Shown here: positions 13,401 through 27,300 of the stretch, one piece after another
How positions within the stretch are numbered: the stretch's first letter is position 1
Layout of the letters: every line of letters starts with the position of its first letter
Source of the DNA: Portulaca oleracea
Lineage: Eukaryota > Streptophyta > Magnoliopsida > Caryophyllales > Portulacaceae
NCBI GenBank assembly: GCA_029582165.1
Contig: CM055875.1
Location: 13,307,968-13,371,967, forward strand
Direction of reading: 5' to 3'
DNA length: 64,000 nt
Program-made: the position numbers and the translations under genes
The notes under the pieces: generated by a model
What the model saw: only the letters and a program-made list of their open reading frames with translations
Told to the model about the DNA's origin: nothing
The model's database searches: none

Positions 13401-16400
13401 ACATGGATATATACTGGTGTTTGACAACCATCACTCGAGTTTGAGCAACATCACTTTTAATAACTTTTAGTACTTAGCTAGGTGATGAACATTCTCAACA
13501 AGGATTCTCTTTCATCATCTTGTGTATACCATGGTTGTTATAAGGCTTCCATTATGCTACAACTGGAACAAGGCTTTTTGGCTCTCACAGAGATTTGTAC
13601 TTGCCGATTGTTGTCCTTTCTCCATGAGGGCACTATACCACTCCTACTATGTATCCTTCCCTCCATTTACATAACTTTTAGCTTACCTCTTCTCTTTCCA
13701 TTTAATTGAAAGGGGAAAAAGGGAGATCATAAACAATAACCGAAAATGGAGCGGGAGGGTTTACATAATGTAGCCGAAACTAACCAGAAAACAAACCTCA
13801 ATAGTAGCACGAATTACTAAAAAAGACTCCAATTGAAGGCTCACAGCACAGGGGTCAAGTAAAGCAGTACGTCATGCAACTCATGCTCTAGGGGGAATGT
13901 ACTTGGGAATGGATGATAAATTGAAAAAAAGAATCACATTTACCTGCTGGAGAACTTTCCCAAATAACTCCATCAAGCGTTCTGTTTCACGTAAATCTGC
14001 CAAATCAGACCCGGAAACGGATTTATCATTTGATGAAATGGAAGAATTTTGAGATGAAAGCCTCCTTTCCATTTCTTGCATTATTCTCTCTAACAATTCT
14101 CGATCATATCTTTTATTTCCACTAAGCTCTAACACCATCTTCGTTGCTTCTATAGCCTGCGGGGTAAAAAAAAAAAAAAAAAAAAGATGAACAAAATTTC
14201 CAACCACAGAATCCTGGGTATACAACGTATTTTGCTAGTTGAAAATTGATAGCAGCCAGAAACCCAGAGCCAACTAGGTGACTTAATTGTATATATAACC
14301 ATGACTACTACAATGCAGGGGTCCAGTATAGATTTTGTTTTCTTTTTAAGTACAACATTATCTTCTTTTTTTTTGTTTGTGTGTGTGTGTGTGTTGGGGG
14401 GGGGGGGGGGTTTAAGACTCCTTCCAAGCTTTTATATACAATATTCAGGACAATGCATTATAGTATCTCAATAGGTCAATATTATAGTATATCATAAACT
14501 CTCCTAGAGCTCAACCGACCTGAGAAAAGTTGCCAACATCAACTGCTACTTCACCATAATTCTCCCACATTTGCCAGCTATTTCGTCTGTGGAAAATAAA
14601 TATACATATGCAGGCAATTTAGTGCAACAGCAAAGAACACAATGATAGAGATGCTTGCACAAAAGGCTGCTTTTTGCGGGGTGTTGGGTTCTCAGTATTT
14701 CTTTTTGGATGGGGGGATTGAGAAAAAGACATGGATGACAAACTTGTATTTCAATGCTTCCTTGAATGCAATGAAAGCCTCCTCATTTTTCTTTCTTATC
14801 ATATGCCTGAAAAGAAACAAGCCCATCACCAAATGCTGCTGTTTGCAACTTGTAAAGAACGAATTCAAAGTATGTCACACGAAAGGGCGAATTTAGGAGG
14901 GAAGAGAAAGGAAATCAAGACAGACAAGGGTCAATATATGGAAACTACTGAATAAATCAAAAGAATAGTTTAAACAAGTCCTTACAAACAAGCAATATTG
15001 TTCCAGGCTTCTCCATTGTCAGGATCAAGTTGAACTGCACGGGTGAAACCATCTAATGCCTTGTCGATATCCCTAGCCTGCACAACTCTAAAACTGAATC
15101 ATGGCGAACAAACACAACTCACAAACAAATGTGAAATACATAAGATTCTTTATTTACAACAGCCACAGGTTTTCTATAAAAGGACAGAGGGGACAAACTA
15201 AGACTACAGGAATCAGAAGTAAACCACAAATTACCTTCAATGCGGCAGCACCTAAAGCAAACCATCCATCTGGATAAAGTGAATTCAATGCCATTGCAGA
15301 TTCCCTGCGGCAAAGATAGTACTGACAGTTGTAGAGAGCGAAGAAATATAGGACATCTACAGCCCAAACCATGTTTTAGTTACAAACAAAATCACTGCTC
15401 CATCCCAAATACTTGACAATGATATCTTTAACAGATGTCCTGTAAGTAGTGTCAAAATATATTTCCAGAGAAGGGAAAGTAATTTTTCATTTGAAAGATG
15501 TCATCTATGTTACTCAGACTCCTTTGGAATCAATTGTAGGACACTGGAACCTTGTCCAAAAGTTGGATACTGGTACAGGGACGGGACTACTTTGTTTCAA
15601 TCAAATTTTCAACTTCATGGATTCATTGAAAAATGAGTCTTTAAATTTAATCATACAATAATTTAAAAAGAAAAACAACACAATAGATTATGAGTAAGCA
15701 TTTGTAGGAAACATAAGTATGGACTTCAACCTAAGGCCCAACAAATGCCCCTTGTTGTGCGCGCACTTCAAACTTTTAAAAATAAAGGGCCCAGCTGACT
15801 TTTTTTAAGTGGCGTCAATTATAAAAGGGTAAAACACCCCTAGTGAGGCGGCAACCCTAGCTGCTGTATCACTGATGAGAGAGAGAGAGTTCAGGACATG
15901 AAGAAAAATGCAGAGAAGATGGTGATTGATATGATGCTAGCTTTGCATGAAGATAACTTTTTCCCCCAGGCATGTTCTCCATTTCTTTAATATCAACCTC
16001 TGCAAATCGAAAGAGGAGAAACACATACTGAATTCTTCAACCATGTCATGTCTGTTTGCCCCTTGCGGGCTCCGACCTGTATTATGTATCGGTGTCCGTG
16101 TCATGTCGTGTCGACAAGGCAGGGCAAACGGCCGAGTTGGAGTAACATAGGACATCATATATGTACTTTTCCAAAAATTGACAAGTTGTCGGGATAGGGA
16201 GTAACATTCTAGCTTAAACTGTTGCACAACATACCATAAAGCTTTAGACCTTTCATACTGCCCCCTGTTATATGCACTACGAGCGAGAGACCTCTGCCAA
16301 GAAACATGAGAAATGTCACCCAAAAACTCATCCAAATAGCACCAGAATGAGTAATATAAAGATTATAAGTTTACTAAACACCGTGCCAGCAGACCAGGCG

Positions 16401-16981
16401 TTGGACAACAAAGTTCAACTGTTTACATTTGGGTACAAGAACCTCACAACAATACATTGAGCAGGAAGCAGTGGTTAAAAGAAAAGAAGTTATCCTAAAA
16501 ACGCAACTAATAATTTTATTCATAACCAAAAGCAAGCCACTAACTAGGAAACATAGCCATCCCTGTAATGCACTCAACCAGAAATCTAAGCAAGCAAGAA
16601 TTATCAAAACCATTATGACAACAACAAACTGCCAGGAAAAACATGATTGAATGTGGTCAAGAATGATCAACACCACAAAAAAAAAAAAAAAAAAAATTGT
16701 CACACTATCTATAACTGTAAACAGCATCCAGAGCTGTGAAAGCACCTTCGCACGTGCAGACCTATTGTTTGAAACCTCCAGAGCTTTCTCATAGCATGCG
16801 TCATCATTTGTCACATCTCCCAATGAACACCTGCCAAACATGCATATTAAAAGGGATTACCTAAGATGTTCATGCCTTTAATATAGAAAGAGTCAGCAAG
16901 TGTCACAAGAGCTGTATTTAGAGAGATGAACATTAGGGGGAAAATGTCAGATCATCAATATAAGTTCCTGGCATTCAGCAG

Positions 16982-17061
<80 letters not shown>

Positions 17062-18280
17062 CATTGTGTATAGAAAAATGTAGCATTTGATAAAAATTAA
17101 ATAGGAAGCGAATTCAACAACGGTGAAACTAACTCTAATGAACAGTTACAAAAAGCTGGGTAAGAATTAAGTAAAAGAAAACCAAACCAAGTCCAAACAA
17201 AAAATCCACATCTTAAGCCTGCTCATGTAGGTCAAGGGAGTTAGGGCTTTAGCAGCCTTACTTCATGAGTTCTTGGTAATACCAAACTGTTATCTTCTTT
17301 TTCTCCCATTTTACCACTATCCTATTCGCACCTATTTTGTGTCATTACGATTTCATTATAAAAAGTTCAGTGACATGAAGGGGAGGGGACAGAAGATATG
17401 TGAGGGGGGAGGGGGAGTTTGGATTCACAACTCAGGTATCTTTACCCATGAGAAATAATCACAAGCCCCTACAATGACCCAGCAGGATATGCATCATTAG
17501 CGTCAAATGCACAAACCAAAACTACTTGCCTGAAACACTGACACAGCAATCTCCTCAAATAATTCATGGACATCCATAGATAATGTCATTGATCATGGGA
17601 ACACTGCCAGAATAAGGTACCTCTTGAGAAATGCAGAATCAATCAACAAATTATCTGTAACCTCAACTTTTGAAAGGCTCCTAGATTTTGGTCAGGAATC
17701 AAGTTAATCTTTGATTCATATCGTACATGTTTCCCTAAATCGTATGACAGTTAAAATCTCTACCACCCATCCGAAGTAACCTACCCCCACACATACCCAA
17801 GATACGTACATATATATGTGTTTGTTGTCTATGTGTGTGTAGAGTGTAGACACACACACACACACACACAAACATATATATGGGAACGGATTGAATGTGA
17901 AGTAACTTTTTTTGCGAGGAGAGAAATAACAGTGGACATGAGAAACTTTAATGTGGGCACGGTATGTAATATGTGAACATGACACACAGATCCTGTCCAC
18001 ACCTTCGAGTTTTTAATGTGCACAATGGTATTTCTCACCTTCTCACAAAAGATTATTCTCATTACGATCCGTTCCCATATGCATATATGTATATAGACAT
18101 GCACACACACATGCACGTGTGTATGTTATAGCGTCTGTGATACACACGTGCACACACACATACACGTATAAATACACACACAAATGTGTATTACGGGCGA
18201 TATAACATACATGCGTGTGTGCGTGCACATACATACACGCACACACACTCTCTCATAAACACATACACATACAGGTATAA

Positions 18281-18315
<35 letters not shown>

Positions 18316-21300
18316 TATCACGGACGTTGTAGCATACATACGTGCATGTACATATATACATGCACACACACACTTGCGCGACATACATACACACGCGGAC
18401 GCTGTAACATACATACGTGCGTGTACATATATACATGCGCACACACACACACGTGCGCGCCATACATACATATACACATACACATACACATACATATGCA
18501 TATCCATATGCATATACATACACCCACACATATAAATAGATAGAGATGTACGTACGCACATGTTATGTGTAAAGAATAAAAAAAGAAAAGAAAAGAAAAA
18601 AGAAAAAGAAGACAAACATAACAAACCACCATGACTAAAAGAAGGAGCATGTCCAATATTAACTATATGAAACCATGCGGAAACAAGTGCTCATATCCTA
18701 AACTCTAGCCCAAGAGCTTGTAGATCAAGTGGCATGGGAGTAGGAGGTTTATCCTCCCCACCAAGGTTCAAGTCCTGGTGGCCCCAATTTCCTTGGTGGG
18801 AATTGTTGGTGTTCTTGAGGTCCCTTGTGGGCCTTATGATGTTGTAATTACCCCCCCCCCCCAACCTGCTGTGTTTACACCCTATAGAGGGGGCCTAGTG
18901 GGTGAGCCAACTTCCCAACTTTAAAAAACTTTTCTTTAAATAAATTAAAAAAGAACACACATAGCCTAAACTCCTGAATCTAGAACCCAATCCTATAAGA
19001 TGGCTAATTCTATCAAAGTGGCACGAAGCATGCATTTTTCCACTGTGCATGGGAAGGGGGTGGTGCTGTCAACAAGATACCCAGATTCTACAGCAGTCTA
19101 AAGTTAACTGAGCCATGAGCACATAACCCTGTTCTTTTTTCTCTATTCTATTTTGCATTAACTGTTAAAAATTAATAAACGTGTTTCTGCACATAAGGAA
19201 TAAATAGTGAATAAGGGTACGTCAAAAATTATTAGACTATAGAGTCTCTTAGAGGGTAAAATGAAAACATAAAACGGATTATCAGTAGTGAACAAACAAG
19301 GTATTTTTTTAAATAAAAAGCTCAAACCGTTTACTGAACAGTGAACACCACATTGTAGCAATTGGAAACCTACAAAACCCGACAAATGACATACCACAGC
19401 CTTGGATCATTAGGTGTTTCCAACAGCCGTGTTTTGATCAATTCAACTGCTGCTGCTTTCTTCTCTAATAAACTGCAATATACACATTTGCATCATAACT
19501 CTGATTGGCTCAGAAAGCAAAGTCAGTAAGCCAAAACGGCAATAACCTAGTCATAGTTGCCTATTGTTTTTATACCGGTAGCAGTAGATCAGATTATCCC
19601 ACAGTTCCAGCTCTTCAAAGATTTTGAGAGCCTCCCCTACCAAACCACGACTGACAAGAAGCTCACTGTATTCCCTGTAGGGAAAAAAAACACAAATTAA
19701 TGAAAATTAACAAGTAGCTAACATTTGGATGTACATGTCCGGAGAAGGGAGGGAAGAAAAAAGAGAAATCAGGGGCCAATATGCATCAAACCAGATAGCC
19801 TCTGAAACAGAAATTAAGAGAAGATACTTCCGATAAAATTACAGACAATGGAGGCTGCTGTTAGTCTGAATCTCAGGCCTTGAGAATAAAGAATACATAC
19901 TTTCTTAGAACAGGCACAGCTGGGATATAAACCCCAAAACAGCAATGAATCCTCTCCGACACTTGGGGTGATGGTTCATAAAGGTCCTGGACCTGAAACA
20001 ATGTGCATGGAATAGGAAGCAGGCATTAACAAAGGGTCATATCCCTTCAAGCAGCGACTGAAAGGAAGGAAAACACCAAAACAATAGAAATAACAAGCAA
20101 TGTGACAATGTAACAACATGAACACAATAATCATGAAACAATGTTTTTTCTTTGGCTATAACTATTATGAACTGATCACCAAACAGGAAGATAAGTTTCC
20201 TATTTCAATCTGCAGGTGGAAGACATGAACATAGAGAAAGCTAACAACATGAGCCTCTAGTCTTTAAAAAATATATCAAATTCAGACCCCCCCCCCCCCC
20301 CCCCAAAAAAAAAAAAAAGAACAAAAAAAACTATGAGATGGATTAACATTGAGCAACTTTTTCCCCGCTTATTAGTTTTATTGTTCTTACTACTTTATGG
20401 GCTAACATCCATAGCTTGCACTTGGTCTTCCATCTCTTTTAAGAATGCCATTGAGAAAGATAACTTTCTTGGAGCCTCTTCAGCAAGCTTATGAATTTTG
20501 TTTAAGGGCATTTCCCTCCACAACTAGATGCATACTGAACCATATCGGACAACACTCTAACTCCATGAATGAATTCACAGTATGGCGAGATAAGAGACAA
20601 CTAATGGTTGTTAGTTACCCACTACAAAGACCAACAAGGAACCAATTACACTGAGAACTCTTCAGCTGACTGAACAAGAAGACCATACTCAATGAGGCAA
20701 CCCAAAAGGGGGGGGGGGGGGAAGGGGGGAGGGTCATTGCTATTCTGGAAAGTAAAATCTTTCAGCATCAGAAATATGACCATTTACCACTTTATCCATC
20801 ATCAGTAAAGCACGCTCTTTAGTCCGGCTACGAGTAGACTCCCACCTAATACGCAAGATGTTACAGGAACACCTAATCTGGGAAATCAATCGCATTATTA
20901 GACTCTGTAAACACATAACCATGATACAGAAATTGTAAAGCAGAGCTATCACACATGACATAAAGGAGAGCCCTATGCTGAAGAATGAACAAAGGGAAAT
21001 GGTTTGGAAGAATCATCATGAATATAAATAGAGATACATCAAAAAAGTAGCATAGCTTACACCCATCATATAGTTGTACGAATCCAGAAGACCCCGTCTG
21101 GACTTGAAACCAATAAAGCAAGTATCTAAGCTATAATAAATAAAGACAATGTAGAACAAAAAGTTTAACCTTTTTTTCCTTCATAAGGCGAATTAAATGT
21201 AATCCTTAAGTTGATCATGGTAACTTGACAAAGTCTATCACTGTTAGACAACACTGTGGGGATTCGTCTCTCATGGTCTTTGCTAAGGACTTTTACTACG

Positions 21301-24300
21301 TAGACATATACTAGAGTGAAAAATATTAATCACTTGGAAACATGACTATTTTTATCGGAAAAGAATCATATGTAAAAGCTGGTAGGTATAAAATATGCAA
21401 TAGAATAGCAGTTTCATTGCAATATCAGACATTCATTTCCATACCACTTTCACATTCCTTGCGGCACAGCAGTCACCTTTATAGGAATCGAACAGAATAC
21501 CATGCAATCAGATCCACAACAATCTCTCCTAAAACACTTTTTTTAGTAACCAGTCGATGTAATGCAAGGAGCCCAAGGGCATGTCTTCCATTTACGAAAG
21601 GGAGCAGATACGAAAACAACTATGCCCTGAAGTTGTGATCAATAATATAATCAACAAAATCCACAATATTCAAACTAATATCACACTTAAGGACCAAACT
21701 ACAACTATACAACATCCTCAAAAGGAGTTGAAATTGCCAATGGTCAAACTTTGTCCTCAAAAATGTGTCGATTTCTCTCCTTCAAATGGCCCAGCAAATA
21801 GCTCAAGGAACCAAATTCCAGACTCCATAACAGTGGCAGATCCAAAACATTAATTTAGGGGTGTCCAATATACTTGTTATTACATAAGCGCTTTTGAAAA
21901 ATAAAATAATAAAATTTAAATAAATGACAATAAAAATAAAAATAAATATTAAATAACATATTCACAAGGTTAACAAAATTTCACATCATCATATAAATAT
22001 GTCCACTAAATAAATTGAAATTTCACATTAACTAGATATTTATATTTTAAACTTATACTGATACCCAATTCATTGACTTACACTTTTTGTTTAAAAAATA
22101 ATTAATAGGTACTCCCTCTGTCCTAATTATTTGTCTAGTTTATTTTTTCACGACTTCAATGCAACCCTTTGACTATCACAATTTCATGTTTTATCTTAGC
22201 AAGACTAATAATATTGTATTCAGGTAAAAATATTTTTCATCACAAATCTAATAGTGGTGGTCTTGTAATAACTCAACATATAATTTGATAAATTAACGAT
22301 CAAAATTTAAAATTTTTGACATAATTAGTCAACATGGACAATTTATTTGGGACAAAGGGGGTACTATTTTAGGGGGTTTTGGGTTGTTGCTAAATTGGAC
22401 ACCTTTTTATGTTTTTTGGGATTTTTTTTTACGGTGTCCACTTACTCCAATTAAAAAAATTTCTTCCAAATAACATTAGAGACTCATAAATTTTTCTTTG
22501 GTTAAGGGAGTCCGTGGACACCCCTGGCCTAGCTATATATCCGTCCGTGCTCCATGAACCCAACCTTTCTTCATCCTTCTCCTCCAAGCCACCAAGGCAT
22601 CCTTCACACTAGATGATTGGACCCGACAAACCCCCATCAAAGAGAGGCATAGGTTCTAGAAGAGAAGTAAATGCAAAATAAGATGATCCACTGATTCTTC
22701 CAGCTCATGACTCATAGAACACCTACCAAAACTACTTGTTTTGAGCATGTCCTCCATTGGAATCTTACCCTTCACAGCAGCCCAAGGAAAGAAATAAGCT
22801 ATAGGAGAGCCTTAGAGTTTCAAATGGACTGTGCAGGGAAATCCAGTCCATCAAAAGTCCTAGAAGAAGAAGAGCAAAAACTCCTAACAATAAAAGACGC
22901 TTTAGAATCAAGAGCCCACATCATGTCATTTGTAGTACGAGACAAAAACAACCTTCTAGGCCAGTAAGGCCAACAAATTGCATATATTATCCTCTTTACA
23001 TTCATTAGGACCTGTCACTAAATTCAAATCCTAATGACTATTGTCATTTGTCACCTACCTGTACAGTCAAATCATGAATAAACCTCCCGAACCACCCTAA
23101 AAAGATCTGGAAATGAATGCTTAAGTAGATCTCACACCAAACATCATGTCAAAAAAGCACCCTAACGCCATTCATCACCTGAAAATCCACAAGGGATTTG
23201 AAGTGGTCAATGTTTGTTTAGACAGAATTCCAACAATTGACCCCATGAGCACAGGAGCTCTTCTTACTCCACCGACCCAAATCATCAACACCATATTTTG
23301 CCCTAGTCACCTTTTTCCATAATGCATTACCTCCTTTACAAACTCCCAAAGCCAATTGGACTTTAAAGCTTCATTCATGACACACAAAGGTCTAATACCA
23401 AGGCCATCTTCTTCTTAGGATGACAAATTCCCCCAAATTAACCTAACGGAAGGCATCACCAATATTGTCACTCCAAAAGAAGTCTTACATTATCTTCTTT
23501 AGACGACTGGGAATACTAGCAAGAATGTAGTATATTGGCAAGATCCACAAGAAGCTTTCTTTTTTATGAGTAGCCAAAATATGTATTAAAGGACACCGTG
23601 GGGATGTCACCCATAAACAAAATGCTTAAACAAAAAACAAAAAGCTTCTACCACTTAAGCTCTCTACAATAATCTTCACCACAAAATCTAAAATAGCCAA
23701 CTCTTTACCACGATCAAAACCTTAGGACTACTTACACAATGTTCTCAACAAATAAAGTCTGAAGTCATTAAGCATAATAGCCTTTTCCTCAAAAATCTGG
23801 AAATTTCTACCTCACCAAGTGCACCACCAAGTAGTCCAAGGAATCAAATTCCACATGCTAAGAACCCAACTCTTTGTCAATCTTCTTCTCCATGCCACCA
23901 AGACATCTCTAACATCTCGATATTGCACCCAAGTAAACCCCATCAATCCAAACACCAAATGCCAAAGGGTGGAGACCCAGCGACAATGAATAAATAGGTG
24001 GTCAACAGACTCTTCCTCCCCACACAAAGAGTGCCTACTTGTCATCGATAAAGTTTCTAATTTTAAGCACATCATCGATGGGTATCTTTCCTTCGTTGTT
24101 AAACTTCTAAATAGCTTGATGTGGAAAGTCACTCCGGGGCAACTCTTCAAACATCTGTTTGCATAAACAAATCACAGTAAACCACCCACAAGTAATAGGT
24201 CACCATAGGGTGTCATCATTACCGTTAACAGCTACCTTAATATTACATAGCAAAGCCAACAGATTTAACACACTTTCATCTTCAGCCATTCAATCCACAA

Positions 24301-27300
24301 GGAGCTTTTCAGCAGGTTAGTTGACCTCCTCTTGACAAATATCTCTCCTAAAACACATGTTGCTCCACTAGCTACATGCAAACAACATTAGGCCAACTTC
24401 ACATGGCTTAAATCTTCTAGATGTATGAGACTCTTCTTATAAAGGACAACCAGCCTAATTTTTCTTTTCTTTTCTCATTTCAACTAGGAATTGCTTCATT
24501 AGGTGATTCTATAAAACAGTAAGATTTTATGCTTACAAGTTGTTATGAGTTTCACGTCATACAACCATCACAAACGATGTAACATAAGCCTGATTCCTTG
24601 TGGATAAGAGATATCAGCCTCAAATTAGTATGGCAGACTTCTCAAAACTTTCCAAACTTTATGAAGGTAGAAGACTTCATCAGGACTTTCATATTAGAGA
24701 ATTTTATTTATTTTTTAATAAATAATTAATAGACATGTATTGATACGAAATGGATGCTATCAACGTACATCAAGGGACGTATTACATATACCAAAACATT
24801 ATGCCTCCAATCCATGATCTATATAACAAAATCACAGGAACCATCAACCAGCTTGATATCCCCCCAAGAACCTCCTTATTCTATTTCAGAACTTCATCAG
24901 GGACACATATTAATGTGTGTCTATTGCACCCTTGAGCCTTAACCAATAACCTTCGAGCTCAGACCTAGGCTCCATGACCTTTTGCGCCTTTTTGCATCTT
25001 GACTTTTTAATCTAAGAACATAACTAGCAAAACCCTGAACATGAACCTGCCCCCAACACATATTAATAAGATCATAGAACCAATCAACCAGCTTGATACT
25101 CCCGAAACCTCCTTATTCCATTTCAACAAAAGCCCTCCTGTATTGGGAAACATCCCCCTGGCGTCCTCACAATACTTCATTACTTTATCTTCTTAAAAAA
25201 ATCCACAGCCTAGCAATACCATCAACATGAGCCTTTTCCCACCACATTTTGATAAGATCACAGAACCCATTAATTCTAATTACATATTTGCAAATGTGAA
25301 GGAGGTTTCCCTATACAACTTTTACATTCACCAAATAAACAGATTATCACCCTACTTTTTAACTCGTATTTTTTATAAAGCATAAGAGCGTTATATCATT
25401 GAGCATCATAAAGTTCATAAATCTTTCGGCCATTTCAATGGGAACTTTAATATTTTGATTTAGGAGCACTTGCCACAAAAAATAATATAAACCCCACACA
25501 ACATCCAATGGAATCAATGTTATTTAACTAACTCGGCCAAAACTTTCCCGAACAAATGACCGACCTGAACCAAACCGAAAAGGCAAAACATAAAGACTTA
25601 ACCTGAAGTGGAACAAACCAGAAAATGATCGGCAATCAAACAAGAGAGAAAATTTTTTTACCTAAGTAATTTGTTTGCCACGAAAAGCTTCTTGAACCAA
25701 AAATTCATTAACCTGATATCCAACTGGACTGAAAATGACCAAACCTGGCAGCCCGCACTAAATCTTGTAGACTTAAAGATGGCCTGACCTAAAGTTATCC
25801 CAAACCGAAACTGAACCAAAACTTAGATCTTGTCAGGTTCAAGTCAATGACGTTATATCTAAGACAATTTCTATAGAGAAAAGTGACTTTAATATGGTAG
25901 TCAAACTTGAAAATGGTGTTTATTTTCACAAATAGAAATAGGCTCACAAAAAGCACCGTAGATGTTTATATTTCCAACAGACTTTGAGAAGGATAGTTAT
26001 AGACAAAACATTTGAACATCGAGATTTCCCATAAAAACCCACATGCGTAGTTATCATTGTAGCTGTAAACAAAACATCGCAAAATCAAACACTGCCCCTT
26101 AGAGCAACAAAAAGGACTTAAGGCCCAGGGGGAACCCAACCTCTGCTATTATGAGTATGCCGTCAGACTAGGGCCTAATGTTCAAAGGTCTTAAACAATA
26201 GTGAGACTACATAATAGACCTGTCGAAGAATTGACGAGAAGAACGACAAATCCATCCCATGTAATGTTAAACTTACACTGAAGTAGGATGACAGCTGAGA
26301 ATCAATGGCTTCTATGTATGGAGCCATCTCCCATCCTGAACCAAAAAAGTTTGACTTAGCAAAGAAGCAAACATGAACACTAGAACTCATTAAACATCAA
26401 CGTTAAAATAAACAAAACAACATAAACAAGACGTCCTAATCATAAGTCAAAGCACCAAAATTACATACACCAAAAATCCAAATTAAAACTAGCATCGACA
26501 AAGATCCAAGTGCAAGCCAAAAACACACTTCAAAATAGTATGAAACAAGAATAAACAACATCTCACAGAGTCACAGAAGAGATGAACTTCAGCAAGCTGA
26601 AAAATGAAGCAAAGTTACTAGAAGTTATCCCAATTTTGGAACTCAGCTACTTTCAAGAAATTTGGTAGATTTTCAGCCAAACCTCAAATGTTCAAGTGTC
26701 ATATCCTCATGTTAGAGTTTAATTTCCAGAGTCGAAAGCAGCAGGGTATGCATAGGTAAAATGAACAGTAAACATACATAAAGAGCAAAGGAGCTAGGGT
26801 CACGGAGAAAGTTGGTTGCTTCCTGCATGTTGTACGACCTTGGGATGTTTTGTTTTAGGACAATTGCAGCCATAAAAGAAGCTTCCAACTACTCTTTTGG
26901 CATGACATATACCTTAGCAACAGCCTAAGAACGCCCCGCGTCTAGAACATCGATTTGGGAAAATCCAAAAGTGGTACTTTCCAGTTCATGCTTGCGTTAA
27001 AGAAATAGTTGTCTGCTTTGGAACTTAGCTGTCCAGAAATTTCTAAATAATTGTTAAGCACCAGTTTTACATTGACTTTGGGTGAAATCGTTGTTCAATT
27101 GACGATGACACGTTTGGTTGTGGTTACAAGTCTGCATATAAATTCTGAAACGAAATCCAGTCCCCTTGTTTTTCACAATCAAGCCTATGAATTCCTAATT
27201 GATAAATACGATTTCATTTCCAAGAATGTCACAAACTCCTCCAGTTGAGTTCCTCTTAGCTTTTCTGCAACCCTTATTTATGACTTAAATTATCAACCTG

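Larger units (their letters stand above)
7638..13943 (-). other. Intron 17 of the TTC27-like gene (6.3 kb, transposon-filled)
   Basis: The largest intron. It contains an antisense L1-type LINE (8344-12006) with two further insertions in it, and a MITE-like inverted-repeat element (12333-12549). 7638-8343 and 12550-13943 hold no recognised element. Confidence 0.85.
16831..19394 (-). other. Intron 10 of the TTC27-like gene
   Basis: A GT-AG intron of 2564 bp holding an (AG)38 array, a long CA/TG-rich minisatellite and a SINE. The remaining sequence has no recognised feature. Confidence 0.8.
21738..24480 (-). mobile_element. L1-type LINE remnant, interrupted twice
   Basis: Read on the minus strand from high to low coordinates: an EEDGLGIRPLCVMNEALKSN block (around 23400), then a zf-RVT-like region with FPWAAVKGKIPMEDMLK and CSMSHELEESVDHLILH (around 22670-22800). 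Stops are frequent. It is split by a second LINE (23559-24292) and by a DNA element (21831-22548). The outer limits are approximate. Confidence 0.75.
20878..26276 (-). other. Intron 6 of the TTC27-like gene (5.4 kb)
   Basis: A GT-AG intron hosting two nested L1-type LINEs, a non-autonomous DNA element and a Stowaway MITE, all in about 21738-24480. The flanks (20878-21737 and 24481-26276) show nothing recognisable. Confidence 0.8.

Noticed and set aside
17716..18656. Overlapping ORFs of 60-123 codons on both strands rich in Cys/Val/His/Tyr
   Set aside because: They are translations of CA/TG dinucleotide and related repeats, open in several frames at once.
18706..18790. Possible tRNA gene from A- and B-box motifs
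   Set aside because: No complete cloverleaf, and TSD plus tail show it is a SINE head.
19901..19992. Apparent frameshift in exon 8 of the TTC27-like gene
   Set aside because: A first reading dropped a base; rechecking the strand gives an open frame (VQDLYEPSPQVSERI) with correct phases.
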